A DNA stretch of 64,000 bases from Bacillus pinisoli (GTDB lineage Bacteria > Bacillota > Bacilli > Bacillales > SA4): NCBI RefSeq assembly GCF_023036475.1, contig NZ_JAJQKI010000002.1:1-64000 (forward strand), given 5' to 3'. The notes below the pieces were generated by a model, which worked only from the letters and a program-made list of their open reading frames with translations, ran no database searches and was not told the DNA's origin. A program made the translations under genes and the position numbers. Shown one piece after another: positions 36,083-45,001 of the stretch (the stretch's first letter is position 1; each line of letters begins with the position of its first letter).

Positions 36083-37348
36083 TTAATGCTGTTTACTAAT
36101 TCTTCTTAAAAGAACTCCCGAATCATTAAATTGAAGTACATGCGTTCCTTTAATATGGAATCTCCTTGATGTGGTATGTGTCATCTCATCGAGGACAGCT
36201 TTTGAAACGTACACTCGACCTAAATGAAGAGTATTTGCTATCTGTACAATTTTCAACTCATTATGATTAAGTTTGGGACCAAGACTTTGTATGGCCATTT
36301 CTATTGATTCTTGTTCTGTCTCATAAATCATCGGCAGCATAGCTCTCCTTAAATAAGTAGCTGTAATGGCATTTGTATAAGTAGAGTTTCGGTCTATCTT
36401 ATTGACAAGTGTTTGTGTAGTAAAGTCTGCAAGTCCTATACCCTGGGCATTTCCAAAAGACTTCTCTGCCAAATCCAAAATGGCAATTCTCTTTATACTT
36501 GGATGTTCTGGCTCTGGAACCCCGTCAATCCTCCATCTTCCTATGATATTAGGATCCATACCTGTGCCACTAAAACATTTTCCCATCTCCTCAACAATTA
36601 AAATATCTACATCATCAACTGGGAGACTAGGCATCATTGATTTGGAGTATTGAAGGAGTTCTGATTCTTTTGAAATCCAATTTTCTTTTGGGACTCCCAC
36701 AATATCTGCTGTTTCATCAAATCCGTTTTCAACAATGGCTAATCCCATAAGGATCGGGCTATTCATTAATGCAAATGTACAAACATCCTCTATGTTCTCA
36801 GCCATTTTTAACGCTCCGTCACTATGAACGAACGTTGCACCCTTTATTTTCCCTAGGCCAATTGTGACCATTTTACTTAACCCGCTTTCCACTTTACCTT
36901 TGAAAGCAGTGTGAGCTTTGATTCTATTAATAACTATAATCCCATCAGAGTGGTAAGCATGACGATCCATATACACCGGCTGACCGTTCGGCGTTTCACC
37001 AAGAAACACAACATCCATAGAAGAGCGAATTTCAACTTCCAATACCTCTTCTGTGATACCAAGATGTTTTAGAACTTCTACTTGTCCTTCTGCAGTACCA
37101 CCACCATGGCTTCCCATCGATGGAACTAAAAATGGAGTGTACCCTTTCGCTTTTAAGTACATGATTGTTTCTTTTAATATAGTAATAATATTAGAGATTC
37201 CTCTACTACCAGCTGTGATTGCAATTTCTGCACCTTCTGGTAACGAAAGGTGACTAAGGTGACTGTCTAACTCATTTTGTATCTTCACTTTTATATTTTT
37301 TAATTTTTGATCGGGAAAAACTTGTTCAATCTCAATCAATTCATACAT
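36083..37348 (-). CDS. larA: LarA-family nickel-dependent 2-hydroxyacid racemase/epimerase
   Basis: 421 residues with LarA features: PSMGSHGGGTAEGQVEVLKH (His equivalent to the first catalytic His), NRIKAHTAFKGKVESGLSKM (second His) and VTIGLGKIKGATFVHSDGAL (region of the cofactor-bearing Lys and Ni-ligand His). Known LarA homologues racemise lactate, malate and other 2-hydroxyacids or epimerise gluconate. The specificity cannot be read here, but its coupling to a UxaA-type dehydratase suggests a sugar acid. Start at MYELIEIEQ after GGAAGGTG. Confidence 0.88.
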   Translation of the reverse strand: MYELIEIEQVFPDQKLKNIKVKIQNELDSHLSHLSLPEGAEIAITAGSRGISNIITILKETIMYLKAKGYTPFLVPSMGSHGGGTAEGQVEVLKHLGITEEVLEVEIRSSMDVVFLGETPNGQPVYMDRHAYHSDGIIVINRIKAHTAFKGKVESGLSKMVTIGLGKIKGATFVHSDGALKMAENIEDVCTFALMNSPILMGLAIVENGFDETADIVGVPKENWISKESELLQYSKSMMPSLPVDDVDILIVEEMGKCFSGTGMDPNIIGRWRIDGVPEPEHPSIKRIAILDLAEKSFGNAQGIGLADFTTQTLVNKIDRNSTYTNAITATYLRRAMLPMIYETEQESIEMAIQSLGPKLNHNELKIVQIANTLHLGRVYVSKAVLDEMTHTTSRRFHIKGTHVLQFNDSGVLLRRISKQH

Positions 37349-37660
37349 AGAGCACCTTCCTTTCATTAATTAAGATTATTCTCTTGTAGCTTGTAACAAT
37401 TATGAGGTTAAATGTGAATACAATATGAAGTAAGAATCTAAGAGGGTTTTAAAATGATGTAAAAATTGTAGGGATTGACACAACCAATAAATTTTCCATA
37501 AAATAGTTATATAACAATTATATGATAGTTCAGAAAATTGGGTCAACAAACGTTTACAAATGGTTGATTTTAAGAAGTAGATAGAATGCTAGATTATTTC
37601 TAGTGAAAAAATTGGTCTTACCATACTATAATCATAACCTATTGCATCGGAGTGTGAAAT
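37349..37660. promoter_or_regulatory. Divergent control region between lar operon and IlvD/Edd-type gene
   Basis: The two transcription units start away from each other here. An imperfect dyad ATATAACAATTATATG lies at 37509-37524. AACAAACGTTTACA at 37545-37558 matches the right half of the catabolite (cre) consensus perfectly but the left half poorly. Neither can be assigned with confidence. Confidence 0.35.
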
Positions 37661-39358
37661 ATGTCTACTACAAATAAATCGAAAAAATTAACATCTTATG
37701 GTGACAGAGGTTTTAGTCAATTCATTCGCCAAGCGTTCAACCGCCATCTAGGGTACGAACCAGAGGATTATCAAAAACCAGTCATTGGAATTTGTAATAC
37801 GAAAAGTGAAATTAATCGTTGTCACGCACATATCGGACCTCTTATTGATGCCATAAAGACAGGCGTGTTAATGGCAGGGGGAATCCCTTTAGAGTTTCCA
37901 ACTATTTCATTAGGAGAAATTAATACAAGTCCCACAACTATGTTATATCGAAACCTTGCCGCAATGGATACAGAGGAAATGATAAGAGCTCAACCAATTG
38001 ATGGTGTTGTGTTAATTGGTGGATGTGACAAAGTAACACCCTCTCAGCTGATGGGAGCTGCTTCAGCTGATATTCCTTCCATTATTATTACTGGTGGGCC
38101 TATGAATAATGGCGAGTATGAAGGCCGAACATTAGGAGCTTGCTCAGACTGCCGCTTTTTCTGGCAAGAATACCGTGGCGGAAAAGTAAATGATCAAGAA
38201 ATTGACGAAATCAATCAAGCACTTGCTCCAACTGCGGGACACTGTATGGTAATGGGAAGCGCCAGTACAATGGCTGTCTGTGCAGAGGCGATGGGGATGA
38301 TGCTTCCAGGGGGGGCCGCTATACCGGCAACAGAAAACAAACGATTGCAACATGCTATTCAGACTGGTAAGAAAATCGTTGAACTAGTAGAGAAGGATAT
38401 AAGACCCTCTCAGATCATGACTAGAAATTCTCTAGAGAATGCTATTAGAATGCTTATGGCTGTTGGAGGTTCAACCAACGCGGTTATTCATCTTGTAGCC
38501 ATTGCAGGTCGATTAAATATTGAACTTCCCTTAGATTTATTCGATGAGTTAAGTAAATCTACTCCATTTATTGCAAATCTTAGACCGGCTGGTAAATATC
38601 AAATGGAAGATTTCTATCGTGCAGGTGGTGCACCTGTTGTGATGAAGGAGCTACAATCTGTTCTTCATTTAGAAGAAATGACAGTCACCGGTAAGTCAGT
38701 GAGAGAAAATCTCGAGAGTGTTAAGTTCTCAGAGACATACCGTGATATTATTAGGACGTTTGAAGAACCTTTACATAAAGAAGGAGGAATTGCTGTTTTA
38801 AAAGGAAACTTAGCACCAAATGGAGCTGTTATTAAACCAAAAGCAGCTTCAGCTGAATTGCTAAACCATAAAGGTCGTGCAGTTGTCTTTTCTTCCTTGC
38901 AAGACCTTGAAGAAAGAATAGACGATCCTCATTTAGACATTAATCCAGAAGACATTATGGTTCTGCAAAATGCGGGGCCAGTCGGTGGTCCAGGAATGCC
39001 TGAAGCCGGAATGCTTCCAATTCCACAAAAACTATTAAAACAAGGAGTTCGGGATATGATTCGTATCTCGGATGCTCGGATGAGTGGTACGGCGTTTGGA
39101 ACAGTTGTGCTCCATACAGCACCAGAAGCAGCTGTTGGTGGTCCAATTGGGCTTGTTAGAACTGGAGATCTCATAGAATTAAATGTTGAAAAACGTTCGT
39201 TGACTCTACATGTCGATGAACAAGAACTGGAAAATCGCAAAAAGGATTGGAAGCCAGTTCCAATCGTAGGTAGAGGGTATACTAGACTTTACCAAAAACA
39301 TGTCCTCCAAGCAGATCAAGGGTGTGACTTTGATTTTCTACTAGGCGAAGAGAAGTAA
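37661..39358 (+). CDS. IlvD/Edd family dehydratase (dihydroxy-acid or sugar-acid dehydratase)
   Basis: 565 residues with the family iron-sulfur and Mg motifs: ICNTKSEINRCHAHIGPLID, LIGGCDKVTPSQLMGAASAD, GACSDCRFFWQEYRGG and PTAGHCMVMGSASTMA. The GCDKVTP and RCHAHIGP forms resemble sugar-acid members (arabonate, xylonate or gluconate dehydratases) rather than only the branched-chain enzyme; biosynthetic IlvD cannot be excluded. It is divergent from the lar operon and may replace the broken UxaA-type enzyme. Confidence 0.88.
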   Translation: MSTTNKSKKLTSYGDRGFSQFIRQAFNRHLGYEPEDYQKPVIGICNTKSEINRCHAHIGPLIDAIKTGVLMAGGIPLEFPTISLGEINTSPTTMLYRNLAAMDTEEMIRAQPIDGVVLIGGCDKVTPSQLMGAASADIPSIIITGGPMNNGEYEGRTLGACSDCRFFWQEYRGGKVNDQEIDEINQALAPTAGHCMVMGSASTMAVCAEAMGMMLPGGAAIPATENKRLQHAIQTGKKIVELVEKDIRPSQIMTRNSLENAIRMLMAVGGSTNAVIHLVAIAGRLNIELPLDLFDELSKSTPFIANLRPAGKYQMEDFYRAGGAPVVMKELQSVLHLEEMTVTGKSVRENLESVKFSETYRDIIRTFEEPLHKEGGIAVLKGNLAPNGAVIKPKAASAELLNHKGRAVVFSSLQDLEERIDDPHLDINPEDIMVLQNAGPVGGPGMPEAGMLPIPQKLLKQGVRDMIRISDARMSGTAFGTVVLHTAPEAAVGGPIGLVRTGDLIELNVEKRSLTLHVDEQELENRKKDWKPVPIVGRGYTRLYQKHVLQADQGCDFDFLLGEEK

Positions 39359-39416
39359 TGGCTGTTTGTTGTTAACACTAGACAAACCGGTTTGTAAGTT
39401 TTTAAAAGTGCCACAA

Positions 39417-39459
39417 AAAGAGAAGGCCTAGTCCAAACTTTGACTAAGCCTGCTCTTTA
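39417..39459. terminator. Bidirectional terminator
   Basis: AAAGAG and GGCCTAGTC arms pair with GACTAAGCC and CTCTTT arms. It lies between convergent genes ending at 39358 and 39471. Confidence 0.7.
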
Positions 39460-39470
39460 TTGTTGGATTA

Positions 39471-40424
39471 CTAAAAAGTGTTAATTAAACTTGGAGGTCT
39501 CTCATTGTTTAAGCCTTTTACAATATTCTCTGCTGCCAACCACGCCATTTTCATTCTTGTTTCCTCTACAGCAGACCCAATATGAGGCACTGTTACTACC
39601 TGTTTTAAGGATAACAAAGGATTATCCTCTTCGATAGGTTCTTTCGTAAAAACATCTAGTCCAGCTCCGAGGATTTTTCCACTCTGTAGTGCCTCAATTA
39701 ATGCCTGCTCATCAACCGTTTCCCCTCTTGATCCGTTAATAAAGATAGCCGTTTTTTGCATAAGATTAAATTCACGTTCACCAATTAGGTGGTAGCTTTC
39801 ATATGTTAATGGAGTCATTAAACAAATAAAATCAGCTGTTTTTAAAAGGTCGTCAAGGGAACAACGCTTTGCTCGATATAAATTTTCTGCTAGTTCATTT
39901 TTACTTCGATTATGGTATAAGATTTCCATATCAAAACCCATATGTGCTCGTTTAGCAATTGCAGTACCAATTCTTCCCATACCTATAATTCCAAGCTTCT
40001 TTTTATTTACGTCCACTCCAAAAAGATCTCTACCGATATGCTGCTTCCATTCACCTTTCTTTACATATGTATCAAGTTCGGAAATCCTCCTAGCTGCAGC
40101 AAGCAATAAACCGAATATCAAATCAGCAGTGGTATCTGTTAACACATCCGGTGTATTCGTGGCCATAATTCGTCTTCTTGTTAATTCTTCTAAGTCAAAA
40201 TTATTATAACCAACTGAAACATTTGAGACGATTTTTAAATGTGGAGCCATGTCTAAAAATTCTTTGTCAATAAATAACCCACTCCCAATTATACCTTGAG
40301 CGTCTTTTACTGCTTCAAAAAATTGTGGGTCTTCCGAATCTACATAATATGCGTCACAAGTTTGATTTAAATAATTTACCACTTCTTTTGGCACCCTTTT
40401 ATAAACGATGACTTTTGGTTTCAT
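39471..40424 (-). CDS. D-2-hydroxyacid dehydrogenase (glyoxylate/hydroxypyruvate reductase type)
   Basis: 317 residues with the NAD-binding GIIGMGRIGTAIAKRA, the substrate Arg in INGSRGETVDEQALI, the Glu in VFTKEPIEEDNP and the catalytic His in VPHIGSAVEETRM. The family reduces glyoxylate, hydroxypyruvate or 2-keto acids to D-hydroxyacids reversibly. It precedes no other gene after its stop and follows the CoA transferase by five bases, so it belongs to the same minus-strand operon. Confidence 0.9.
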   Translation of the reverse strand: MKPKVIVYKRVPKEVVNYLNQTCDAYYVDSEDPQFFEAVKDAQGIIGSGLFIDKEFLDMAPHLKIVSNVSVGYNNFDLEELTRRRIMATNTPDVLTDTTADLIFGLLLAAARRISELDTYVKKGEWKQHIGRDLFGVDVNKKKLGIIGMGRIGTAIAKRAHMGFDMEILYHNRSKNELAENLYRAKRCSLDDLLKTADFICLMTPLTYESYHLIGEREFNLMQKTAIFINGSRGETVDEQALIEALQSGKILGAGLDVFTKEPIEEDNPLLSLKQVVTVPHIGSAVEETRMKMAWLAAENIVKGLNNERPPSLINTF

Positions 40425-40429
40425 AGTGA

Positions 40430-41617
40430 TTAAATGACACCTTCTTCTCTTAATCTTGATACTTCCTCACTAGTAAGGCCCATTTCCTCTTTAAAGAAGG
40501 TTTCGGTATGTTCACCTAGTAGTGGAGGATGCTTTCTAGTTTGAACATCAAGGTTAGAGAATCTTAATGGACTCTTGACTAACTTTACAGTTCCGACTGT
40601 CGGATGTTCTATTTCCTCGACAGTTTCTCTTGCTCTTACTTGTTCATGCTCAAAGACTTGTTCAATATTATTAACGGGGCCAGATGGCACTCCCGCTTTT
40701 GAAAATATGCTAAACCATTCATCTGCCGTTTTCTCAGAGATGACCTGTTGAATCTTGTCCGTTAATTCCTCACGGTGGGTTATTCGTTCAAGATTGGTTT
40801 TGTACTTTTCATCTATAGCCCATTCAGGATGACCCATTGATTCACATAGCTTTCTGTATAAACGATCATTTCCAGCACATATCATTAGAGGACGGTCACT
40901 GCATTGAAATACCTGATAAGGCACTATGTAGCTGTGACCATTTCCGATTCTGTTTGCAATCGTTCCTTTATTTAAGAAGCTGCTGGATACATTCGCTAGT
41001 GAACTAAGCTGGACATCCATTAAAGAAATATCAATATGTTGCCCTTTCCCCGTATGATCTCGTAATCTAAGAGCCGAAAGGATACTAATTGTCACATATT
41101 GAGAGGTCATAATATCTACAACCGGAACACCTACTCTCGTGGGCTCTCCATCTGGAAATCCAGTTACATCCATCATTCCCCCTATCGCTTGGATGACGGG
41201 ATCAAAGCCAGGCTCATGACTAAATGGGCCTGTTTGTCCATATCCCGTAACAGAGCAAAGGATAAGTTTTGGATTAAGTTGTTTTAGCACCTCATAGCTA
41301 AGTCCCATCCGTTGCAACGTACCTGTTTTGAAGTTCTCAATTACAACATCTGCCGTTTCTACCATCTTCTTAAAAAGCATTTTACCTTTATCGTCTTTAA
41401 GATTAAGAGTGACTGACCGTTTATTACGGTTTGCACTCATATAATATGTACTTTCCCCCTCAATAAACGGAACCCAATCCCTCATACTATCAGTTCCACT
41501 TGGTGATTCAATCCGAATTACATCAGCGCCTAAATCTCCAAGAATCATAGAACCACCTGGTCCCGCATAAACCCTTGATAGATCTAATACCTTTATATCC
41601 TCTAAGGGCTGGTTCAT
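40430..41617 (-). CDS. CaiB/BaiF family (class III) CoA transferase
   Basis: 395 residues with the family landmarks: VLDLSRVYAGPGGSMILGDL at the N-terminus, SANRNKRSVTLNLKDDKGK, and GYGQTGPFSHEPGFDPVIQA with the candidate catalytic Asp. Members move CoA between carboxylic acids such as succinyl-CoA, formate/oxalate or carnitine. It would activate the acid before dehydrogenation and hydration by the neighbouring genes. The acid is not identifiable. Confidence 0.9.
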   Translation of the reverse strand: MNQPLEDIKVLDLSRVYAGPGGSMILGDLGADVIRIESPSGTDSMRDWVPFIEGESTYYMSANRNKRSVTLNLKDDKGKMLFKKMVETADVVIENFKTGTLQRMGLSYEVLKQLNPKLILCSVTGYGQTGPFSHEPGFDPVIQAIGGMMDVTGFPDGEPTRVGVPVVDIMTSQYVTISILSALRLRDHTGKGQHIDISLMDVQLSSLANVSSSFLNKGTIANRIGNGHSYIVPYQVFQCSDRPLMICAGNDRLYRKLCESMGHPEWAIDEKYKTNLERITHREELTDKIQQVISEKTADEWFSIFSKAGVPSGPVNNIEQVFEHEQVRARETVEEIEHPTVGTVKLVKSPLRFSNLDVQTRKHPPLLGEHTETFFKEEMGLTSEEVSRLREEGVI

Positions 41618-41636
41618 TTTATTCCTCCTTAATAGA

Positions 41637-42446
41637 CTATGATTTCTTTGTTTTCATTTTCTCTAATAATGTTACATACTCATGAGTATCCGTAACCACT
41701 GCCATGTGAGAAGAAACCATATCTAGATGTGTTCGCAAACTGATTTTATCGTGATTTTTGACAAGCCTCTTAATCATACGAAGTGCATTCTGAGGTTTTG
41801 AGCATAATACTTGAGCAAATTGTATGGTTTTCTCAAGTACTTCATCAGCAGGATAAACATAGTCAACCATGCCAATTAGCTTTGCTTCATCAGCGTTTAT
41901 TCTATCACCAGTCCAAAGTAACTCTAATGCCTTTGATTCACCTACAATCTTTGGCAGAAAATAGCTGCCTCCATCCCCGGGCACGAGGCCTAAATGGATA
42001 TATCCCTCTCCTAATCTTGCCGTATCTGCACAAAAGCGAAGATCACACATGAGAGCCATATCCAGTCCTGCTCCTATGGCATCTCCATTTATACATGCGA
42101 TAACCGGTTTATCAATTTCCTCTAACAATAAGGGGATTTTTTGGATATTTTCCCACAGTGCAGCCTTTCTCTTAACCGCATCACTCCATAAATCTTCCTC
42201 CGGCTCCCCAATAAAGCCTTCACCTTTTGAGAGGGCTTTAATATCTCCACCAGCCGAAAACGCTTTCCCGGTTGCCGTTACAATTAGAACCTTCATTTTT
42301 TTGTCATTCTTGAATTCATTAAGTGCGTCATACCAACTTGAGATCATGTCATGACTAAACGAGTTTAACGCCTCTGGTCTATTCAGGGTTAGAACTGCAA
42401 TACCCTCTTCTCTGCTTTCGAATACAATATGTTTACTATTTTCCAT
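41637..42446 (-). CDS. Enoyl-CoA hydratase/isomerase family protein
   Basis: 269 residues of crotonase fold: VLTLNRPEALNSFSHDMISS, oxyanion-hole segments TGKAFSAGGDIKAL and CINGDAIGAGLDMALMCDLR. One of the two usual hydratase Glu positions is not clear by eye, so isomerase or hydrolase activity is possible. Start at MENSKHIVF after AAGGGG; it is the first gene of the operon with the CoA transferase and dehydrogenase. Confidence 0.88.
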   Translation of the reverse strand: MENSKHIVFESREEGIAVLTLNRPEALNSFSHDMISSWYDALNEFKNDKKMKVLIVTATGKAFSAGGDIKALSKGEGFIGEPEEDLWSDAVKRKAALWENIQKIPLLLEEIDKPVIACINGDAIGAGLDMALMCDLRFCADTARLGEGYIHLGLVPGDGGSYFLPKIVGESKALELLWTGDRINADEAKLIGMVDYVYPADEVLEKTIQFAQVLCSKPQNALRMIKRLVKNHDKISLRTHLDMVSSHMAVVTDTHEYVTLLEKMKTKKS

Positions 42447-42629
42447 ACAATCACCCCTTGTCAAAATCTTCAGTCTATTACTATTTCTAGATTGATATAG
42501 TTATCCCTTCCACTATATGCGAGAGTTTGTACAAAAAGGATGAAAAACCCCAACTTCATAAAAGACTGTTCATATAAACCGATAAATCTTATATAATTTT
42601 TATATCTTGTAGAAACTGAGGAAAGTAAT

Positions 42630-43583
42630 ATGACTCTACTTGCAAACTTCTTATCTAAAAGACTATCAATTATGATTATTCTTCTAGCAATAGGAACATA
42701 TTTCTCACCTGTTTACTGGGATGTTGCCCCGTGGGTCCCCAGTCTTTTATTAGGAATGGTTATTTATTTCTCAGGTCTATCTATTAATATTGATTCGATT
42801 CAAAAGGTTAAATTAAAGAAAACAGAATTATTGTTCATTACTTTGTTAAAATGGACATTTACCGTTGTCCTTTCATTCATACTTGCCCTACTATTTGCCT
42901 CTCATCATCCTGAACTTGCCGCAGGATTACTTTTAGCGGGAACAGTCCCAAGTGCTACTGCAGCAACAGTTTATACGTTTATTGCAGGTGGTAATGCTCC
43001 CCTTGTCGTAGCTGCTTCCCTCATTGATGTAGCCATAAGTCCCATTATGACACCTATCGCTATGATGGGTTTATCAACTCAGGAGGTAACCATCTCATTT
43101 TTAAGTTTATTGCAATCTTTTTTACTTATTGTATTTCTACCCTTAGTTTTTGGAATTATTTCTCAGAAATTAGTTCCACGCTTTGTATCGTATTCCAGAA
43201 CAATCACTAAAATTGGTTCTTCTGTAGCTTTATTGCTCGTCGTGCATATTATTGTTGGAAGTGGTAAGCTTGCCATTTCGGAAGAATTACTGATTCTACC
43301 TTTTGTCATAGCAGCCACCTTCATCCAAGTAACATTACCAATGTTTATCGCATATTTCGTTTGTAAGAAAATGAAGATGCAAGAAGAGGATTGCCGTGCA
43401 GCTCTCTTTCAAGTTAGTCTATGTAACTCTGCGCTTGCGGCAATCTTAGCGTATCAATTTATAGGCGAGCTGGGAGTTATGGCTCCAATCTTAAATATGG
43501 TCTTTAACTTATCAATTGGTGCCTTTATAGCAAACACTTTTGCAAAGAAATTCGAAAAGTCACTTCTGGAAAAAGCGGTGTAA
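42630..43583 (+). CDS. Bile acid:sodium symporter (BASS) family transporter
   Basis: 317 residues with about nine or ten helices and the BASS signature AAGLLLAGTVPSATAATVYT and QVSLCNSALAAILAYQF. Bacterial members import organic acids (pantothenate, keto acids, pyruvate) with sodium. Its place between hydroxyacid genes suggests that it imports the pathway substrate. It diverges from the enoyl-CoA hydratase operon, 183 bp apart. Confidence 0.88.
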   Translation: MTLLANFLSKRLSIMIILLAIGTYFSPVYWDVAPWVPSLLLGMVIYFSGLSINIDSIQKVKLKKTELLFITLLKWTFTVVLSFILALLFASHHPELAAGLLLAGTVPSATAATVYTFIAGGNAPLVVAASLIDVAISPIMTPIAMMGLSTQEVTISFLSLLQSFLLIVFLPLVFGIISQKLVPRFVSYSRTITKIGSSVALLLVVHIIVGSGKLAISEELLILPFVIAATFIQVTLPMFIAYFVCKKMKMQEEDCRAALFQVSLCNSALAAILAYQFIGELGVMAPILNMVFNLSIGAFIANTFAKKFEKSLLEKAV

Positions 43584-43587
43584 ACAG

Positions 43588-43618
43588 AAAAAGGTTCAGC
43601 CTAATACTGAACCTTTTT
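43588..43618. terminator. Bidirectional terminator
   Basis: AAAAAGGTTCAG / CTGAACCTTTTT perfect stem with a seven-base loop between convergent genes. Confidence 0.85.
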
Positions 43619-43633
43619 ACTACATGTACAGAT

Positions 43634-44788
43634 TTACACTTGTGCTCTCCGTAATAAGTCCTTATGAATTTCAGAAACCTTTGATTTTCCTGATAGTGCC
43701 ATCGTAAGGTCAAAATCTGCAAGAAGATTTCGGAGGACCTGTTTGACCCCTTCCTCACCAGCTAATGCTAAACCGTACATATAAGGTCTACCTACTAATA
43801 CAGCTTTTGCCCCTAATGCTAATGCTTTAATTATATCCGCCCCTCTTCTTATCCCACTATCTAATAAGATAGGAATTTGGTCTTGTACAACCTCACATAT
43901 TTCTGGTAATGCGTCAATACTAGTAATCGCTCCATCCACTTGTCTACCACCATGATTACTCACAATAATTCCATCGACTCCATGCTCTAACGCAAGCTTT
44001 GCATCTTCTGGATGCAAAATACCTTTTAACAAGATTGGAAGATCGGTTTGGGATCGTATATATTCTAAATCCTTCCATGTTAAAGCAGGATTTCCGAATA
44101 TTTTTGCCCAAAGCATGATGGCTGATGTCATATCCTCCTTTGGAGAACGCTCTAATCGTGATAAGAAAACAGGATCTTCTAAATAATTTCCGATTCCTTT
44201 CCCTTGCAAAAATGGCAGATATTTATGTTCAATATCTTTCTCACGCCAAGCCATCATTGGGGTATCTAAGGTAATAACAATCGCACTATAGCCGGCTGCT
44301 TCTGCACGCTTAACCATACTTGCTGCAATTTCACGGTCACTACTCCAATAGAGCTGAAACCACTTATCACCGTTACTTTCTTGTGCGATTTTCTCCAAAC
44401 TATATGTAGAAGCAGTACTCGTGATGTATGAAACTCCCATTTCCGAAGCACCTCTTGAGCTCGCAAGCTCTCCTTCTGGATGAATAATCGATTGCACACC
44501 AACAGGTGCACACATTATCGGGTATTGATAGCGCTTACCAAATAATTCAACACTAAGATCTCTTTTGGACGTATCACATAACATTCTAGGAACGATTTCC
44601 CATTTCTCAAATGCTCTATTGTTATTTCTAGCGGTTACCTCGGCTCCCGCTGAAGCAGCTACATAATAATAAGGTTCTTTCGCCAAATGAGCTTTGGCCT
44701 TTTGTTCTAGATCTTCATATGTAACTGGAATAATATGATCCTCGAGCTGTTGATACACCTTTAATTGCACGTGATTTCCATACGTCAT
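43634..44788 (-). CDS. FMN-dependent alpha-hydroxyacid oxidase (lactate 2-monooxygenase-like)
   Basis: 384 residues of the glycolate-oxidase TIM barrel. Visible are the FMN-binding YPIMCAPVGVQSIIHPEGEL, LKGILHPEDAKLALEHGVDG, and the catalytic His with substrate Arg in IVSNHGGRQVDGAITSIDAL. The length and N-terminus resemble lactate 2-monooxygenase, which makes acetate and CO2 from L-lactate; plain oxidase or dehydrogenase activity is possible. It may act on one enantiomer produced by the LarA-family racemase. Confidence 0.85.
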   Translation of the reverse strand: MTYGNHVQLKVYQQLEDHIIPVTYEDLEQKAKAHLAKEPYYYVAASAGAEVTARNNNRAFEKWEIVPRMLCDTSKRDLSVELFGKRYQYPIMCAPVGVQSIIHPEGELASSRGASEMGVSYITSTASTYSLEKIAQESNGDKWFQLYWSSDREIAASMVKRAEAAGYSAIVITLDTPMMAWREKDIEHKYLPFLQGKGIGNYLEDPVFLSRLERSPKEDMTSAIMLWAKIFGNPALTWKDLEYIRSQTDLPILLKGILHPEDAKLALEHGVDGIIVSNHGGRQVDGAITSIDALPEICEVVQDQIPILLDSGIRRGADIIKALALGAKAVLVGRPYMYGLALAGEEGVKQVLRNLLADFDLTMALSGKSKVSEIHKDLLRRAQV

Positions 44789-45001
44789 TTACTTCCCCAC
44801 TTCCTATGTAAATTTATGCCATTAGCTAAATTATAAAAGTAGTAGCTGGGTAGGTCAATGAATTGTAAGAATATTCTTTATTTATAAAACACGCCTCTAT
44901 TTCTGTCGGATTATGAAGGATTTTTTGTCACGATAAGGGTTGAATAAATATTCAGAATAATACAACATTAAAATGTAAGATAAATAGAAAGGAGAAATGC
45001 T

